A DNA stretch of 18,619 nt from an uncultured Erysipelotrichaceae bacterium (GTDB taxonomy: Bacteria > Bacillota_I > Bacilli_A > RF39 > UBA660), in the NCBI GenBank assembly GCA_902797105.1, contig CADBRL010000074.1, forward strand, positions 1-18,619, in the 5' to 3' direction. Numbering within the stretch: position 1 is the first letter of the stretch; each line of letters starts with the position of its first letter. The notes under the pieces are model-generated. The model was not told the DNA's origin and ran no database searches. It worked only from the letters and a program-made list of their open reading frames with translations. Shown here piece after piece: positions 1 to 6,999 of the stretch. Both the position numbers and the translations under genes were made by a program.

Positions 1-77
1 AGACATCGCAGTCTGTGCGAGCATGGACTTTCCTCTACATAACTATTTTATGCAGCATTTGCCACTAGATTATTCAT
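1..77 (-). ncRNA. rnpB: RNase P RNA (class B), 5' end only
   Basis: RNase P RNA is the catalytic subunit that trims the 5' leader of tRNA precursors. Read on the minus strand, positions 35-25 give GAGGAAAGTCC, the near-invariant P4 strand, followed by ATGCTCGCAC as in Bacillus subtilis. Just upstream, CTGCATAA and TTATGTAG form the P3 hairpin. The 5' end is an estimate: P4 begins at about nucleotide 43 in B. subtilis, which puts nucleotide 1 near position 77, slightly inside the gpsB stop region. The gene runs off the left edge. The gpsB-rnpB order is as in Bacillus. Confidence 0.9.
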
Positions 78-396
78 TATTTCCGTAAACTACTTTTTCA
101 AGTTGACTAATTCTTTTAAGTAAATCAACATTATTTATACTTCTTGAAGGCGCTTCACTACTTGTACTAGCTACTTCTTGAAGTCTTCTTATCTCTTGTT
201 TTAACTTAATATTATCATCAGTTAAATCTTTTACATCTTTTTCTAACTTTCTAATAATATTTGCATATTCCGTATAATCACGGATAACCATATCCAAAAA
301 CTTATCAACTTCTTGAGGTCGATATCCCCTGGCATCAATCTTAAATTCTTTCTCAAGTATTTCTTGAGGAGTTAAATATAATCGATCATTATACAA
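70..396 (-). CDS. gpsB: Cell division/cell wall adaptor GpsB
   Basis: GpsB is a small cytoplasmic DivIVA-like adaptor that links the divisome to class A penicillin-binding proteins. The N-terminus (LTPQEILEKEFK, RGYRPQEVDKFLDMVIRDY) is the DivIVA/GpsB membrane-binding coiled coil. A linker follows, and then the C-terminal hexamerisation helix (VDLLKRISQLEKVVYG). I place the start at TTG 396: an AGGTGAT ribosome site lies five bases upstream, and the resulting N-terminus aligns without gaps to B. subtilis GpsB. The GTG at 405 lies inside that ribosome site. The product is 108 aa, slightly longer than the 98 aa of B. subtilis because of a Ser-rich linker. Its partner ponA lies divergently nearby. 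Confidence 0.93.
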   Translation of the reverse strand: MYNDRLYLTPQEILEKEFKIDARGYRPQEVDKFLDMVIRDYTEYANIIRKLEKDVKDLTDDNIKLKQEIRRLQEVASTSSEAPSRSINNVDLLKRISQLEKVVYGNNE

Positions 397-419
397 AAAT
401 ATCACCTACTAACAAAAAA

Positions 420-448
420 ATTATAACTTAATTTTTCGTTTTAGTCAA
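420..448 (-). promoter_or_regulatory. sigma-A promoter of gpsB
   Basis: On the minus strand, TTGACT (448-443), a 17-bp spacer and TATAAT (425-420) precede the TTG start at 396. The -35 box overlaps the stop codon of the small upstream reading frame. Downstream transcription probably also covers rnpB. Confidence 0.7.
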
Positions 449-551
449 TATCATCATCACTACTAATTTCTTCCACTTCTAAAAATGGCACATTTAATGA
501 GCAAAAATCTACTTTTTCCATCATTATATTTATATAGTATTCTAAACGCAT
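441..551 (-). CDS. Possible 36-aa small protein, unknown function
   Basis: The frame runs from ATG 551 to TAA 441 and is preceded by GGTGATTAAA, the same ribosome-site arrangement used by recU on the other strand. The product starts MRLEYYINIMMEKVDF and ends in an acidic tail (EVEEISSDDDID). There is no membrane segment or recognisable domain. It lies upstream of gpsB, where Bacillus has ypsA, but shows no likeness to YpsA. The case for a real gene rests on the ribosome site and the position only. It could also be an untranslated spacer. Confidence 0.4.
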   Translation of the reverse strand: MRLEYYINIMMEKVDFCSLNVPFLEVEEISSDDDID

Positions 552-612
552 TTTAATCACCAACAATATAGTATATCATCTTTAAAATTTTTTCATTACT
601 TTCGACAAAAGA

Positions 613-643
613 TGTCAAAACTTTTAACTGTCTACTTTTGACA
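613..643. repeat. 8-bp inverted repeat in the gpsB/recU divergent region
   Basis: TGTCAAAA (613-620) and TTTTGACA (636-643) are perfect inverted copies separated by 15 bp. The right arm contains the TTGACA -35 box of a candidate recU promoter, so a repressor site is possible. At this AT content, chance is not excluded. Confidence 0.35.
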
Positions 644-688
644 AACTTGCATAAGGCTCTATAAATCTTTTCTCAAATATGTTATAAT
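638..688 (+). promoter_or_regulatory. recU-ponA promoter region
   Basis: Two overlapping sigma-A candidates can be read. The first is TTGACA (638-643), 16 bp, TATAAA (660-665). The second is an extended -10, TGTTATAAT (680-688), without a clear -35. The second would start transcription almost at the ribosome site AAAGGTG (694-700), giving a very short leader. Confidence 0.5.
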
Positions 689-705
689 ACTTTAAAGGTG
701 ATTAA

Positions 706-1251
706 ATGTTATATCCTGGAGGTACTAAAAAAGTATACAAAAAAGAAGTTTCATATAAGAACCGTGGTATGGAACTTGAATATTTAATTGAACAAGCTAA
801 TATTTATTATAGAGATAATGATATAGCATACATTTATAAAAAGCCTACTCCTATCAGAGTAGTTAAAACTGATTATTCAAGTTTAGGCAAAAGAATAACA
901 GATGCTTTTTACGAAATGCCATCAACACTAGATTTTAATGGCATCTATAAAGGAAAGTACATAGAATTCGATGCTAAAGAAACAAATAATAAAACGTCAT
1001 TTCCTATAAGCAATGTTCATGATCACCAAATAAAACACATTAGAAATATATATAAACATGGAGGTATAGTTTTTCTAATCATTAGTATGAATAACAAATA
1101 TTTTATACTGATGGGTAAAGATTTTATTGATTTTATTGATAATAATGAAAGAAAAAGTATTCCCTATGAATATATAAAAAATAAAGCTATTGAAGTAAGT
1201 ATGACCTTAAAGGGTTTAGATTACTTATCTAAGTTAGGAGATAAAATATGA
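706..1251 (+). CDS. recU: Holliday junction resolvase RecU
   Basis: RecU is the Firmicute resolvase that cuts four-way DNA junctions in recombinational repair and chromosome segregation. The protein has 181 aa against 206 in B. subtilis, with a shorter N-terminus. Family blocks are present: NRGMELE (residues 20-26), KKPTPI (45-50), DFNGIYKGKYIEFDAKETNNKTSFP (76-100) and HDHQI (105-109). The metal-binding Asp is D76 and the catalytic Lys is K91. The Glu of the usual FEAKET motif is Asp here (D89), a conservative but unusual change. The start has AAAGGTG six bases upstream. The gene overlaps ponA by ATGA, as in the Bacillus recU-ponA operon. Confidence 0.95.
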   Translation: MLYPGGTKKVYKKEVSYKNRGMELEYLIEQANIYYRDNDIAYIYKKPTPIRVVKTDYSSLGKRITDAFYEMPSTLDFNGIYKGKYIEFDAKETNNKTSFPISNVHDHQIKHIRNIYKHGGIVFLIISMNNKYFILMGKDFIDFIDNNERKSIPYEYIKNKAIEVSMTLKGLDYLSKLGDKI

Positions 1252-3791
1252 AAAAATTAAAACTTAAAAAAATTAATTTAAAAAAGGAAGACAATAAGAA
1301 AAAAATAAATATTAAAGAAAATATACTTTCAATTATTCTAATCGTTGGCATAGCAATTATATCGATTATATTAGTTTTTGCACTTTATATAATTATTAAT
1401 TCACCAGATTTTGATAAAGAAAAATTGTATTCTAAAGAATCAAGTGTCCTATATTATAATGATGGAAAAACAGAACTTGCTAGACTTGGTCAATATGATA
1501 GAGTTTTAGTAAATTATGATGAACTTCCGCAAGTTTTAATAGATGCTATTGTAGCAACTGAAGATTCAAGATTTTTCCAACATAGTGGTTTAGATGTTGC
1601 TCGTTTTGCTAAAGCAAGTGCTGGGCAACTTATTGGTAATGATAAAGCTGGTGGAGCATCTACCCTAACAATGCAAGTTGCAAAAAGGGCTTACACTTCT
1701 GGAGAATCAGAAGGCTTAAAGGGTATTATAAGAAAATTTACAGATATTTATATGGCTGTATTTAAAATAGAAACCAGTTACACTAAAGAAGAAATTATAG
1801 AATTTTATGTAAACAGTCAATGGTTTGGTTCAACAGGTTCACTTAATAACTCAGGTTTTGCTGGTGTTGAACAAGCTTGTCAAAATTTCTTTGGTAAATC
1901 AGTATCAGATATATCTCTTGCTGAAGCTTCAATTCTTGCAGGTATGTTCCAAAATCCAGGACTTTACAACCCATATACAAAACCAAATAATACCAGAAAA
2001 CGTCAAAATATAGTTTTAACCCTTATGGTAAATCATGGTTATATAACTGAAGAAGAAAAAAATGCTGTTTTAGATATTCCAATTGAAAGCTTACTAGTTA
2101 AAAAAGATAATGTTGCAAATGGTGATAGTAGAGCTGCAATTGACTATATCATTAATGAAGTTTCAAATGATACAGGTTACGACTTACGTGAAACCCCAAT
2201 GAAAATTGTTACAACTATAGATAAAGATGTTCAAGATGTATTAAATAAATTAGAAAAAGGTGAAATTTACAAATTTCCAAATGAATATATGCAAGAAGGT
2301 ATAGCAATCACTGATATGGAAACTGGTGGTTTATCAGCAATATCTGGTGGTAGAAATTATAGTGCCAGAGGTACAAACAGAGCTACAACCAAAAGACAAC
2401 CAGGATCAACTGCCAAAATATTATTTGACTACGGTCCTTACATTGAGTATTTAAATGGTTCACCTGTTTCTCTATTCCTAGATGAAGAAACAACTTATTC
2501 AAACGGAACACCAATTAAAAATGCTGATGGTAAATATAACGGTCTTATGACAATGCGAGATGCTTTAGCAGCTTCAAGAAATATTCCAGCACTAAGGGCT
2601 TTCCAAGCTGTTTATAAAGAAAATCCTGATTATATCAAAAACTTTGTTAAAAACTTAGGTATTGATTATGGCGGAGAATTATATGAATCTGCTGCAATCG
2701 GTGGTTTCGATGGTGTTAGTCCCGTTCAAATGTCAGCTGCTTATGCTGCTTATGGACGTGGTGGTTACTATATTAAACCTTATTCATATACAGAAGCTAC
2801 TCTTTTAGAAAAAGGAATAGTATATAATAAAACTAGTGAAAAAGTAAAAGTCATGAGTGAAGAAACAGCATACATGATTACAGATATGCTTATTACAGCT
2901 GCTCAAAGGGGTGTTGGTGGTGTTCAAGTAGGTGGCACTCAAATTGCTGCAAAATCAGGTACAACAAATTTAGATAAGGCTACAACAGATAAACTTGGAA
3001 TTCCAGCATCAGCAACCAGAGATGCTTGGAACATTACCTACTCTCCAGAATATGCAATTGCTTTATGGATTGGATACGATGTAAATAATTCAGACCATTA
3101 TCTAACAGCAACAATTGGTGGTAGAGTCAGAAATGCCGTTATGAAAGCTGTTGGTTCAAGAGTTTACAGTAAAAACAAATCTTTTTCTAAACCAAGCGGC
3201 ATCATCGAAGTAGAAGTAGAAAAAGAAACGATTCCAACTGCTCTAGCTTCTGAATATACACCTGAAGCATTAAGAATGATAGAAATATTTAAAGAAGGAA
3301 CTGAACCTACAGAAAATTCTACAAGATTTGAAAAATTAAACGCTCCTACAAATGGAACGTACACTAACAATGGTACACAAATAAAACTTAAATGGAATGG
3401 AATAAGTACTCCAGATGCAATAAGTACAAATTACTTACAAGAATATTTTAATAAATATTTTGATACATCCGCAAGTAAATATTATGAACAAAGAATAACA
3501 TATAACAATAATTATATTGGTTCTCTTGGATATAACATTTATGAAATAACTTTAGATGGAACATTAAAATATATTGGAAGAACTGATAATACAAATTACA
3601 CAATTACTAATCCATCCAGTGGTAATGTAACTTATGTAATAAAATCTGCATATTCCCTATTTACAGCAAATATGAGTGATGGATTACAAATAAAAGTTAA
3701 TACAGGAATAGACTCAAATATTGAAGATATTGTATCACCTGGACAAAATGATGATAACAATAACAACAATAATGATTATGAATTAGATTAA
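1248..3791 (+). CDS. ponA: Class A penicillin-binding protein (PBP1a/1b type)
   Basis: A bifunctional enzyme that polymerises glycan strands and cross-links peptidoglycan outside the membrane. A Lys-rich cytoplasmic tail (1-25) precedes one membrane helix (about 26-50). The GT51 transglycosylase follows, with catalytic E105 in EDSRFFQH, GASTLTMQVAKR (136-147) and LAEASILAGMFQNP. The transpeptidase has S387-x-x-K390 (PGSTAK), S443-R-N445 and KSGTT (569-573), so all catalytic motifs are intact. Residues from about 695 to 818 look like a fibronectin-III-type beta domain, followed by an Asn/Asp-rich tail. It is translationally coupled to recU, with ribosome site TAGGAG. GpsB, encoded divergently, is its likely partner. 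Confidence 0.95.
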   Translation: MKKLKLKKINLKKEDNKKKINIKENILSIILIVGIAIISIILVFALYIIINSPDFDKEKLYSKESSVLYYNDGKTELARLGQYDRVLVNYDELPQVLIDAIVATEDSRFFQHSGLDVARFAKASAGQLIGNDKAGGASTLTMQVAKRAYTSGESEGLKGIIRKFTDIYMAVFKIETSYTKEEIIEFYVNSQWFGSTGSLNNSGFAGVEQACQNFFGKSVSDISLAEASILAGMFQNPGLYNPYTKPNNTRKRQNIVLTLMVNHGYITEEEKNAVLDIPIESLLVKKDNVANGDSRAAIDYIINEVSNDTGYDLRETPMKIVTTIDKDVQDVLNKLEKGEIYKFPNEYMQEGIAITDMETGGLSAISGGRNYSARGTNRATTKRQPGSTAKILFDYGPYIEYLNGSPVSLFLDEETTYSNGTPIKNADGKYNGLMTMRDALAASRNIPALRAFQAVYKENPDYIKNFVKNLGIDYGGELYESAAIGGFDGVSPVQMSAAYAAYGRGGYYIKPYSYTEATLLEKGIVYNKTSEKVKVMSEETAYMITDMLITAAQRGVGGVQVGGTQIAAKSGTTNLDKATTDKLGIPASATRDAWNITYSPEYAIALWIGYDVNNSDHYLTATIGGRVRNAVMKAVGSRVYSKNKSFSKPSGIIEVEVEKETIPTALASEYTPEALRMIEIFKEGTEPTENSTRFEKLNAPTNGTYTNNGTQIKLKWNGISTPDAISTNYLQEYFNKYFDTSASKYYEQRITYNNNYIGSLGYNIYEITLDGTLKYIGRTDNTNYTITNPSSGNVTYVIKSAYSLFTANMSDGLQIKVNTGIDSNIEDIVSPGQNDDNNNNNNDYELD

Positions 3792-3826
3792 AAAATACTG
3801 TTTGAAAATATCAAACGGTATTTTTC
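3791..3826. terminator. Bidirectional terminator between ponA and hicB
   Basis: A 13-bp stem (3792-3804 with 3812-3824, one G-U pair) with an A-run before and a T-run after. It can stop ponA transcripts rightwards and hicAB transcripts leftwards. Confidence 0.8.
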
Positions 3827-3845
3827 ATAAGGAGTTTGATAGTTG

Positions 3846-4232
3846 CTATAACAAATGTAACTCTTCTTTAATACTTTTTTGTAATATTTTAGAAAAATTT
3901 AGTCCTTTATCTTCTGCTAATAACTTTAACCATTCTGGCATAGTTACAGTTGTTTTAACAGTTTTTGAAGATATTTTTCTTTCATGCTCAGCAATGTCCA
4001 ATTCAACCATAGTTATAAACTCATCTTTACCTACAGAGATTTTCATATAATCATAGGTAGGTTTTGGAAGTTTTTCATATTCTGGAAGCATATTATATAA
4101 GGCATCTTGTGCCATATAATATGCTTCTTCAAATCCAGTTCCGAATGTAAAAATATCTTCGAAATCAATAAATTTAACACTATAATTCTTTCCTTCTTTT
4201 GTAAAAATTGCTGGATAAAAATAACTATTCAT
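3846..4232 (-). CDS. hicB: HicB family antitoxin
   Basis: The antitoxin of a type II HicAB pair; it binds HicA and represses its own operon. The 128-aa protein has the HicB fold at residues 1-60 (YPAIFTKEGKNYSVKF, then GFEEAYYMAQDAL). Its C-terminal part (about 92-125: TVTMPEWLKLLAEDKGLNFSKILQKSI) looks like a small DNA-binding domain of ribbon-helix-helix type, which suits the palindromic operator upstream of hicA. It follows hicA after 37 bp. The ribosome site before ATG 4232 is weak (GATGA). The pair lies in the convergent gap between ponA and nth, so it is probably an acquired module. Confidence 0.85.
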   Translation of the reverse strand: MNSYFYPAIFTKEGKNYSVKFIDFEDIFTFGTGFEEAYYMAQDALYNMLPEYEKLPKPTYDYMKISVGKDEFITMVELDIAEHERKISSKTVKTTVTMPEWLKLLAEDKGLNFSKILQKSIKEELHLL

Positions 4233-4269
4233 ATTTTGTCATCAAACGGTAATTATTAAGAGTTTGGAA

Positions 4270-4452
4270 TTATAATTTAACTCCGGTACTCTTCACAATA
4301 TTTGACAAGGTCCCCTTTGGAATATCCCCCTTATGATTGGGAATGATACACATCTTTGAGCCTTTTTGATATTTTAAATGTGAACCTTTTTGACTCACTA
4401 ATATCCAGCCGTCTTTTTCGAGGCACCTTATCACTCTTTTAACAACTACCAC
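4270..4452 (-). CDS. hicA: HicA family mRNA interferase toxin
   Basis: A small toxin with a double-stranded-RNA-binding-like fold that cleaves mRNA. The conserved core GSHLKYQK carries the catalytic His (H25 from this start), and KGDIPKGTLSNIVKSTG is the usual C-terminal block. I choose GTG 4452 (60 aa). A strong AGGAGG lies four bases upstream, and the promoter's -10 box ends only about five bases before the other candidate, ATG 4467, which has no ribosome site and would be nearly leaderless. Length and alignment fit the family. It is transcribed with hicB. Confidence 0.85.
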   Translation of the reverse strand: MVVVKRVIRCLEKDGWILVSQKGSHLKYQKGSKMCIIPNHKGDIPKGTLSNIVKSTGVKL

Positions 4453-4471
4453 TTGCCCTCCTCTCATTAAT

Positions 4472-4500
4472 ATTTTAACATATTATAAAAAACGTGTCAA
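4472..4500 (-). promoter_or_regulatory. hicAB promoter
   Basis: On the minus strand, TTGACA (4500-4495), a 17-bp spacer and TAAAAT (4477-4472), with TG one base upstream of the -10. This is a strong sigma-A match that places the transcript start just before the AGGAGG ribosome site of hicA. Confidence 0.75.
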
Positions 4501-4522
4501 CACATACTTTATAATATGTTAA
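4475..4522. promoter_or_regulatory. 15-bp inverted-repeat operator of hicAB
   Basis: TTAACATATTATAAA (4475-4489) and its exact reverse complement (4508-4522) flank the -35 box, 33 bp centre to centre, about three helical turns. The left arm overlaps the -10. This is the expected layout for HicB autorepression and matches the DNA-binding tail of HicB. Confidence 0.75.
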
Positions 4523-4525
4523 GAT

Positions 4526-4555
4526 AAAAAAAGAAATATTATTTTCTAATATTTC
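4526..4555 (-). terminator. Terminator of the cca-dnaD-nth operon
   Basis: A perfect 9-bp stem, GAAATATTA with TAATATTTC (minus-strand reading, loop GAAAA), followed by a run of seven T. It overlaps the nth stop codon. Confidence 0.85.
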
Positions 4556-5157
4556 CTCATATATTTACATTTAAACGGACATTTATCACACAAAGGATTT
4601 TTACTTTTACAAGTATATCTACCAAATAAAACTAATTGATGATGAACTCTACTCCATTTATTCTCTGGAAAAAATTTCATTAAATCTTTTTCTATTTCAA
4701 GCACATTATCACTTTTAGTTAACTCTAATCTTTTAGAAACTCTAGCAACATGAGTATCAACTGCAATCGCTGGCACATCATAAATATTTGATAAAACCAC
4801 ATTACAAGTCTTTCTACCTACTCCTGGTAAACTTTCTAAATATTCTCTATTATTTGGTACTTTTCCATCATAATCATTTACTAATCTTTTAGCAATTATA
4901 GTTATATATTCAGCTTTTCTTTTATAAGTTCCCACTGGATATATAATACTTTCTATTTTCTTTGCACTTTCTTTTGCTAAACTAAATATATCATATTTAG
5001 AAAATAATACTTTAGTTACCTCATTTACTCTTTTATCAGTTGATTGAGCAGCAAGTACTGTTGCAATAAGTAGTTCATAATCCTTATTATATATAAGCTC
5101 ACAAACAGGATTAGGTACTACTTCATCTAATTTTTCTAATACTTCATTACTTTTCAT
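4546..5157 (-). CDS. nth: Endonuclease III (DNA glycosylase/AP lyase)
   Basis: Removes oxidised pyrimidines and nicks the resulting abasic site in base-excision repair. The helix-hairpin-helix LPGVGRKTCNVV (110-121) holds the catalytic Lys K116, and VDTHVARV holds the catalytic Asp D134. An iron-sulphur cluster motif ends the protein, with cysteines at 183, 190, 193 and 197. The last spacing is three residues, where Nth/MutY normally have five, which is unusual. Length (203 aa) is normal. The ATG overlaps the dnaD 3' end by 11 bp, indicating translational coupling. The dnaD-nth order is conserved in Bacilli. Confidence 0.95.
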   Translation of the reverse strand: MKSNEVLEKLDEVVPNPVCELIYNKDYELLIATVLAAQSTDKRVNEVTKVLFSKYDIFSLAKESAKKIESIIYPVGTYKRKAEYITIIAKRLVNDYDGKVPNNREYLESLPGVGRKTCNVVLSNIYDVPAIAVDTHVARVSKRLELTKSDNVLEIEKDLMKFFPENKWSRVHHQLVLFGRYTCKSKNPLCDKCPFKCKYMRKY

Positions 5158-5770
5158 TTAACCAATCAAAATTCATAATACTCGTTTCATATAAAGGAGT
5201 TTCAGGTTCTTTTTCCATTACTTTCTTTATATCAGTTGGTACTTTAATTCCTTTCCTATTCCATTCATATAATACTTTATCAACATATCTAAGAGTAAGT
5301 GCCCCATTATACACAGCTTCTTTTAATGCTGCTTCAATTAATTCTTCACTAAATCCGCTTTCTATCCAAGCATTTATAATTTCAAAATCTGTATTTGATA
5401 ATGTTCTGCCAAATTCTTTTTCAAATATTTCATAAATATCAGTTTTAGTTTCTTCTTTTTCTTTTGTTTTATAATCACTTTTAATTTCATTATAAAAATT
5501 ATCTAAAGAAACAGATTCTCTTATTTTACCAAAACCATCTTTCTCAGCTTTAACACTTATTATTCTCTTAGCCATTAATGAGCCATAAGCATTTAAAACA
5601 TCTTCTTCCTTCATATTTAAAGTTTTAGCTACTACTTTTATATCAAACACTAAATCATAAGAATTATCAAAATATAAAAGAAGTAAAAATTCATTTAAAG
5701 ATAAATTCAACTTTAAGGCTTCTTTAATAAATATACTTTCTGCCACTAGTTTCTTATTATCTTTAAACAT
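5147..5770 (-). CDS. dnaD: DNA replication initiation protein DnaD
   Basis: DnaD helps load the replicative helicase at oriC and at restart sites in low-GC Firmicutes. Residues 1-95 form the winged-helix DDBH1 domain. Residues 112-176 (YEIFEKEFGRTLSNTDFEII to KVLYEWNRKG) form the DDBH2 domain with its YVDKVLYEW block. The tail ends NFDWLNEK. I prefer ATG 5770 (207 aa), because AAGGAAGTGAG precedes it at a workable distance. GTG 5779 would overlap the cca stop as GTGA but sits only two bases after AAGG. It is the middle gene of cca-dnaD-nth. Confidence 0.9.
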   Translation of the reverse strand: MFKDNKKLVAESIFIKEALKLNLSLNEFLLLLYFDNSYDLVFDIKVVAKTLNMKEEDVLNAYGSLMAKRIISVKAEKDGFGKIRESVSLDNFYNEIKSDYKTKEKEETKTDIYEIFEKEFGRTLSNTDFEIINAWIESGFSEELIEAALKEAVYNGALTLRYVDKVLYEWNRKGIKVPTDIKKVMEKEPETPLYETSIMNFDWLNEK

Positions 5771-5775
5771 ATTTC

Positions 5776-6840
5776 TCACTTCCTTTTCTTTAAATATTTA
5801 AGTATTTCCTCTTTATTATTTTTTATATTTTCATTTAATATTTCTTTTTCTAACTCACTATAAATAATACCTATTACTTTACCAGTTCCAAAGATATCAG
5901 ATATCTCTTTACTTGTTATATTAATATCAGATTTTGATTTAATAGGTAAATTATTATACATTTTACTTATTTTCTTAGGATTTATATTAAGTATTTTACC
6001 TGCAATAGTACATATATATAATCCATAATTATAAAGTGCAAGATTATCTATTTGTCCCAAGGTAATTACCTCGGTAATTTTTATTATATTCCCTTTTTCA
6101 ACATTTGTAAATGGGATATTTGCAACTTTAACTTGAGCCCACATACCAAGTAAGTCATCAACATAATTTATATGGCTATAAGATATGCCTAAACTACTGG
6201 CAATATTAGTTTCTTCCATTATTTTCAAAGCCTTCATAAAATTTTTACTTAAAAGTATTTTTTCAAGTTCACTTTTAATTCTTTCTTTAGATAGAGTTTC
6301 TACTAAATAGCTATACTTTTTTATTTTTTCATAAAGTTCTTTTTCAATATCAAAATCTAAAACAGAAGCAAATCTAATAGCCCGCATTATTCTAAGAGGG
6401 TCTTCTTCTAACTTTGTATCAATATTACCTATCATTTTTATAGTTCTATTATTTAAGTCTTCACACCCATTCAAAGGGTCAATGATTTTATCATCCTTAT
6501 CCATACATATAGCATTAATAGTAAAATCTCTTCTTTTTAAATCTTCTTCTAAATTATCAATATAAATAACATTACTAGGTCTTCGATTTACATAGTTCAA
6601 ATCTTTTCTAAATGTTGTTATATCTATATTATAATTATCAAATTTTATATTTACACTTCCATAATTACTTTTACTACTATTAAAGATGTTATGAATATCT
6701 TTAGGTAAGGCATTTGTGGCAATATCAACATCATATGAAGTTGTGCCAAGTAAGTAATCACGAACAAAGCCACCTACTAAATATGCATGGTAGCCTTCAT
6801 TTTCTAAAGTTTCAAGTATTTTTTTAATATTTTTTTCCAT
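5776..6840 (-). CDS. cca: CCA-adding tRNA nucleotidyltransferase
   Basis: Adds or repairs the 3' CCA of tRNAs (class II nucleotidyltransferase, poly(A) polymerase family). The head domain has LVGGFVRD (21-28) and the metal-binding pair D37-x-D39. RRDFTINA (103-110) and EDPLRIMRAIRF (146-157) mark the neck and nucleotide-recognition motifs. Length is 354 aa, slightly short of about 390 for Bacillus Cca, mainly at the C-terminus. GGGGA lies seven bases before ATG 6840. A TATAAT box at 6862-6857 (minus) could be its -10, but no -35 is clear. It is the first gene of the operon with dnaD and nth. Confidence 0.93.
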   Translation of the reverse strand: MEKNIKKILETLENEGYHAYLVGGFVRDYLLGTTSYDVDIATNALPKDIHNIFNSSKSNYGSVNIKFDNYNIDITTFRKDLNYVNRRPSNVIYIDNLEEDLKRRDFTINAICMDKDDKIIDPLNGCEDLNNRTIKMIGNIDTKLEEDPLRIMRAIRFASVLDFDIEKELYEKIKKYSYLVETLSKERIKSELEKILLSKNFMKALKIMEETNIASSLGISYSHINYVDDLLGMWAQVKVANIPFTNVEKGNIIKITEVITLGQIDNLALYNYGLYICTIAGKILNINPKKISKMYNNLPIKSKSDINITSKEISDIFGTGKVIGIIYSELEKEILNENIKNNKEEILKYLKKRK

Positions 6841-6875
6841 TTAATTTCCCCATTTAATTATATCAAAAATCATAG

Positions 6876-6903
6876 AAAAAAAACATCCTTTTTAAGATGT
6901 TTT
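6876..6903 (-). terminator. Leftward intrinsic terminator upstream of cca
   Basis: Minus-strand stem AAAACATCTT/AGGATGTTTT (one G-U pair) with an AAAA loop, followed by TTTT. It faces cca, and no gene lies before it on this strand, so it may be an attenuator of a longer cca leader or may end a short RNA. Confidence 0.6.
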
Positions 6904-6944
6904 ACATATATTTTAAGTAAATATAACTTAACATTTTAAAATAG

Positions 6945-6973
6945 TAATATATATGGTCTTCTTAACATATAGT
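6945..6973 (+). promoter_or_regulatory. Candidate sigma-E-type promoter of spoIIIAH
   Basis: TAATAT (6945-6950), 15 bp, CATATAGT (6966-6973) resembles the mother-cell sigma-E consensus with its CATACAHT -10. The assignment leans on the known sigma-E control of spoIIIA genes in B. subtilis. The -35 match is weak. Confidence 0.3.
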
Positions 6974-6999
6974 TAAATAGCTTTAGATGGAGGAATATT

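Noticed and set aside
1248..1251. Mycoplasma-like code (TGA = Trp)
   Set aside because: recU, dnaD-adjacent cca and the second permease end at TGA at the expected family lengths, and Trp is encoded by TGG.
1825..2013. 62-aa frame inside ponA
   Set aside because: Out-of-frame shadow within the transglycosylase domain; no ribosome site.
3164..3370. 68-aa antisense frame in ponA
   Set aside because: Lies opposite a well-supported coding region and reads as low-complexity residue mix.
3802..4050. 82-aa frame opposite hicB
   Set aside because: Starts inside the ponA terminator and is complementary to the HicB coding region.
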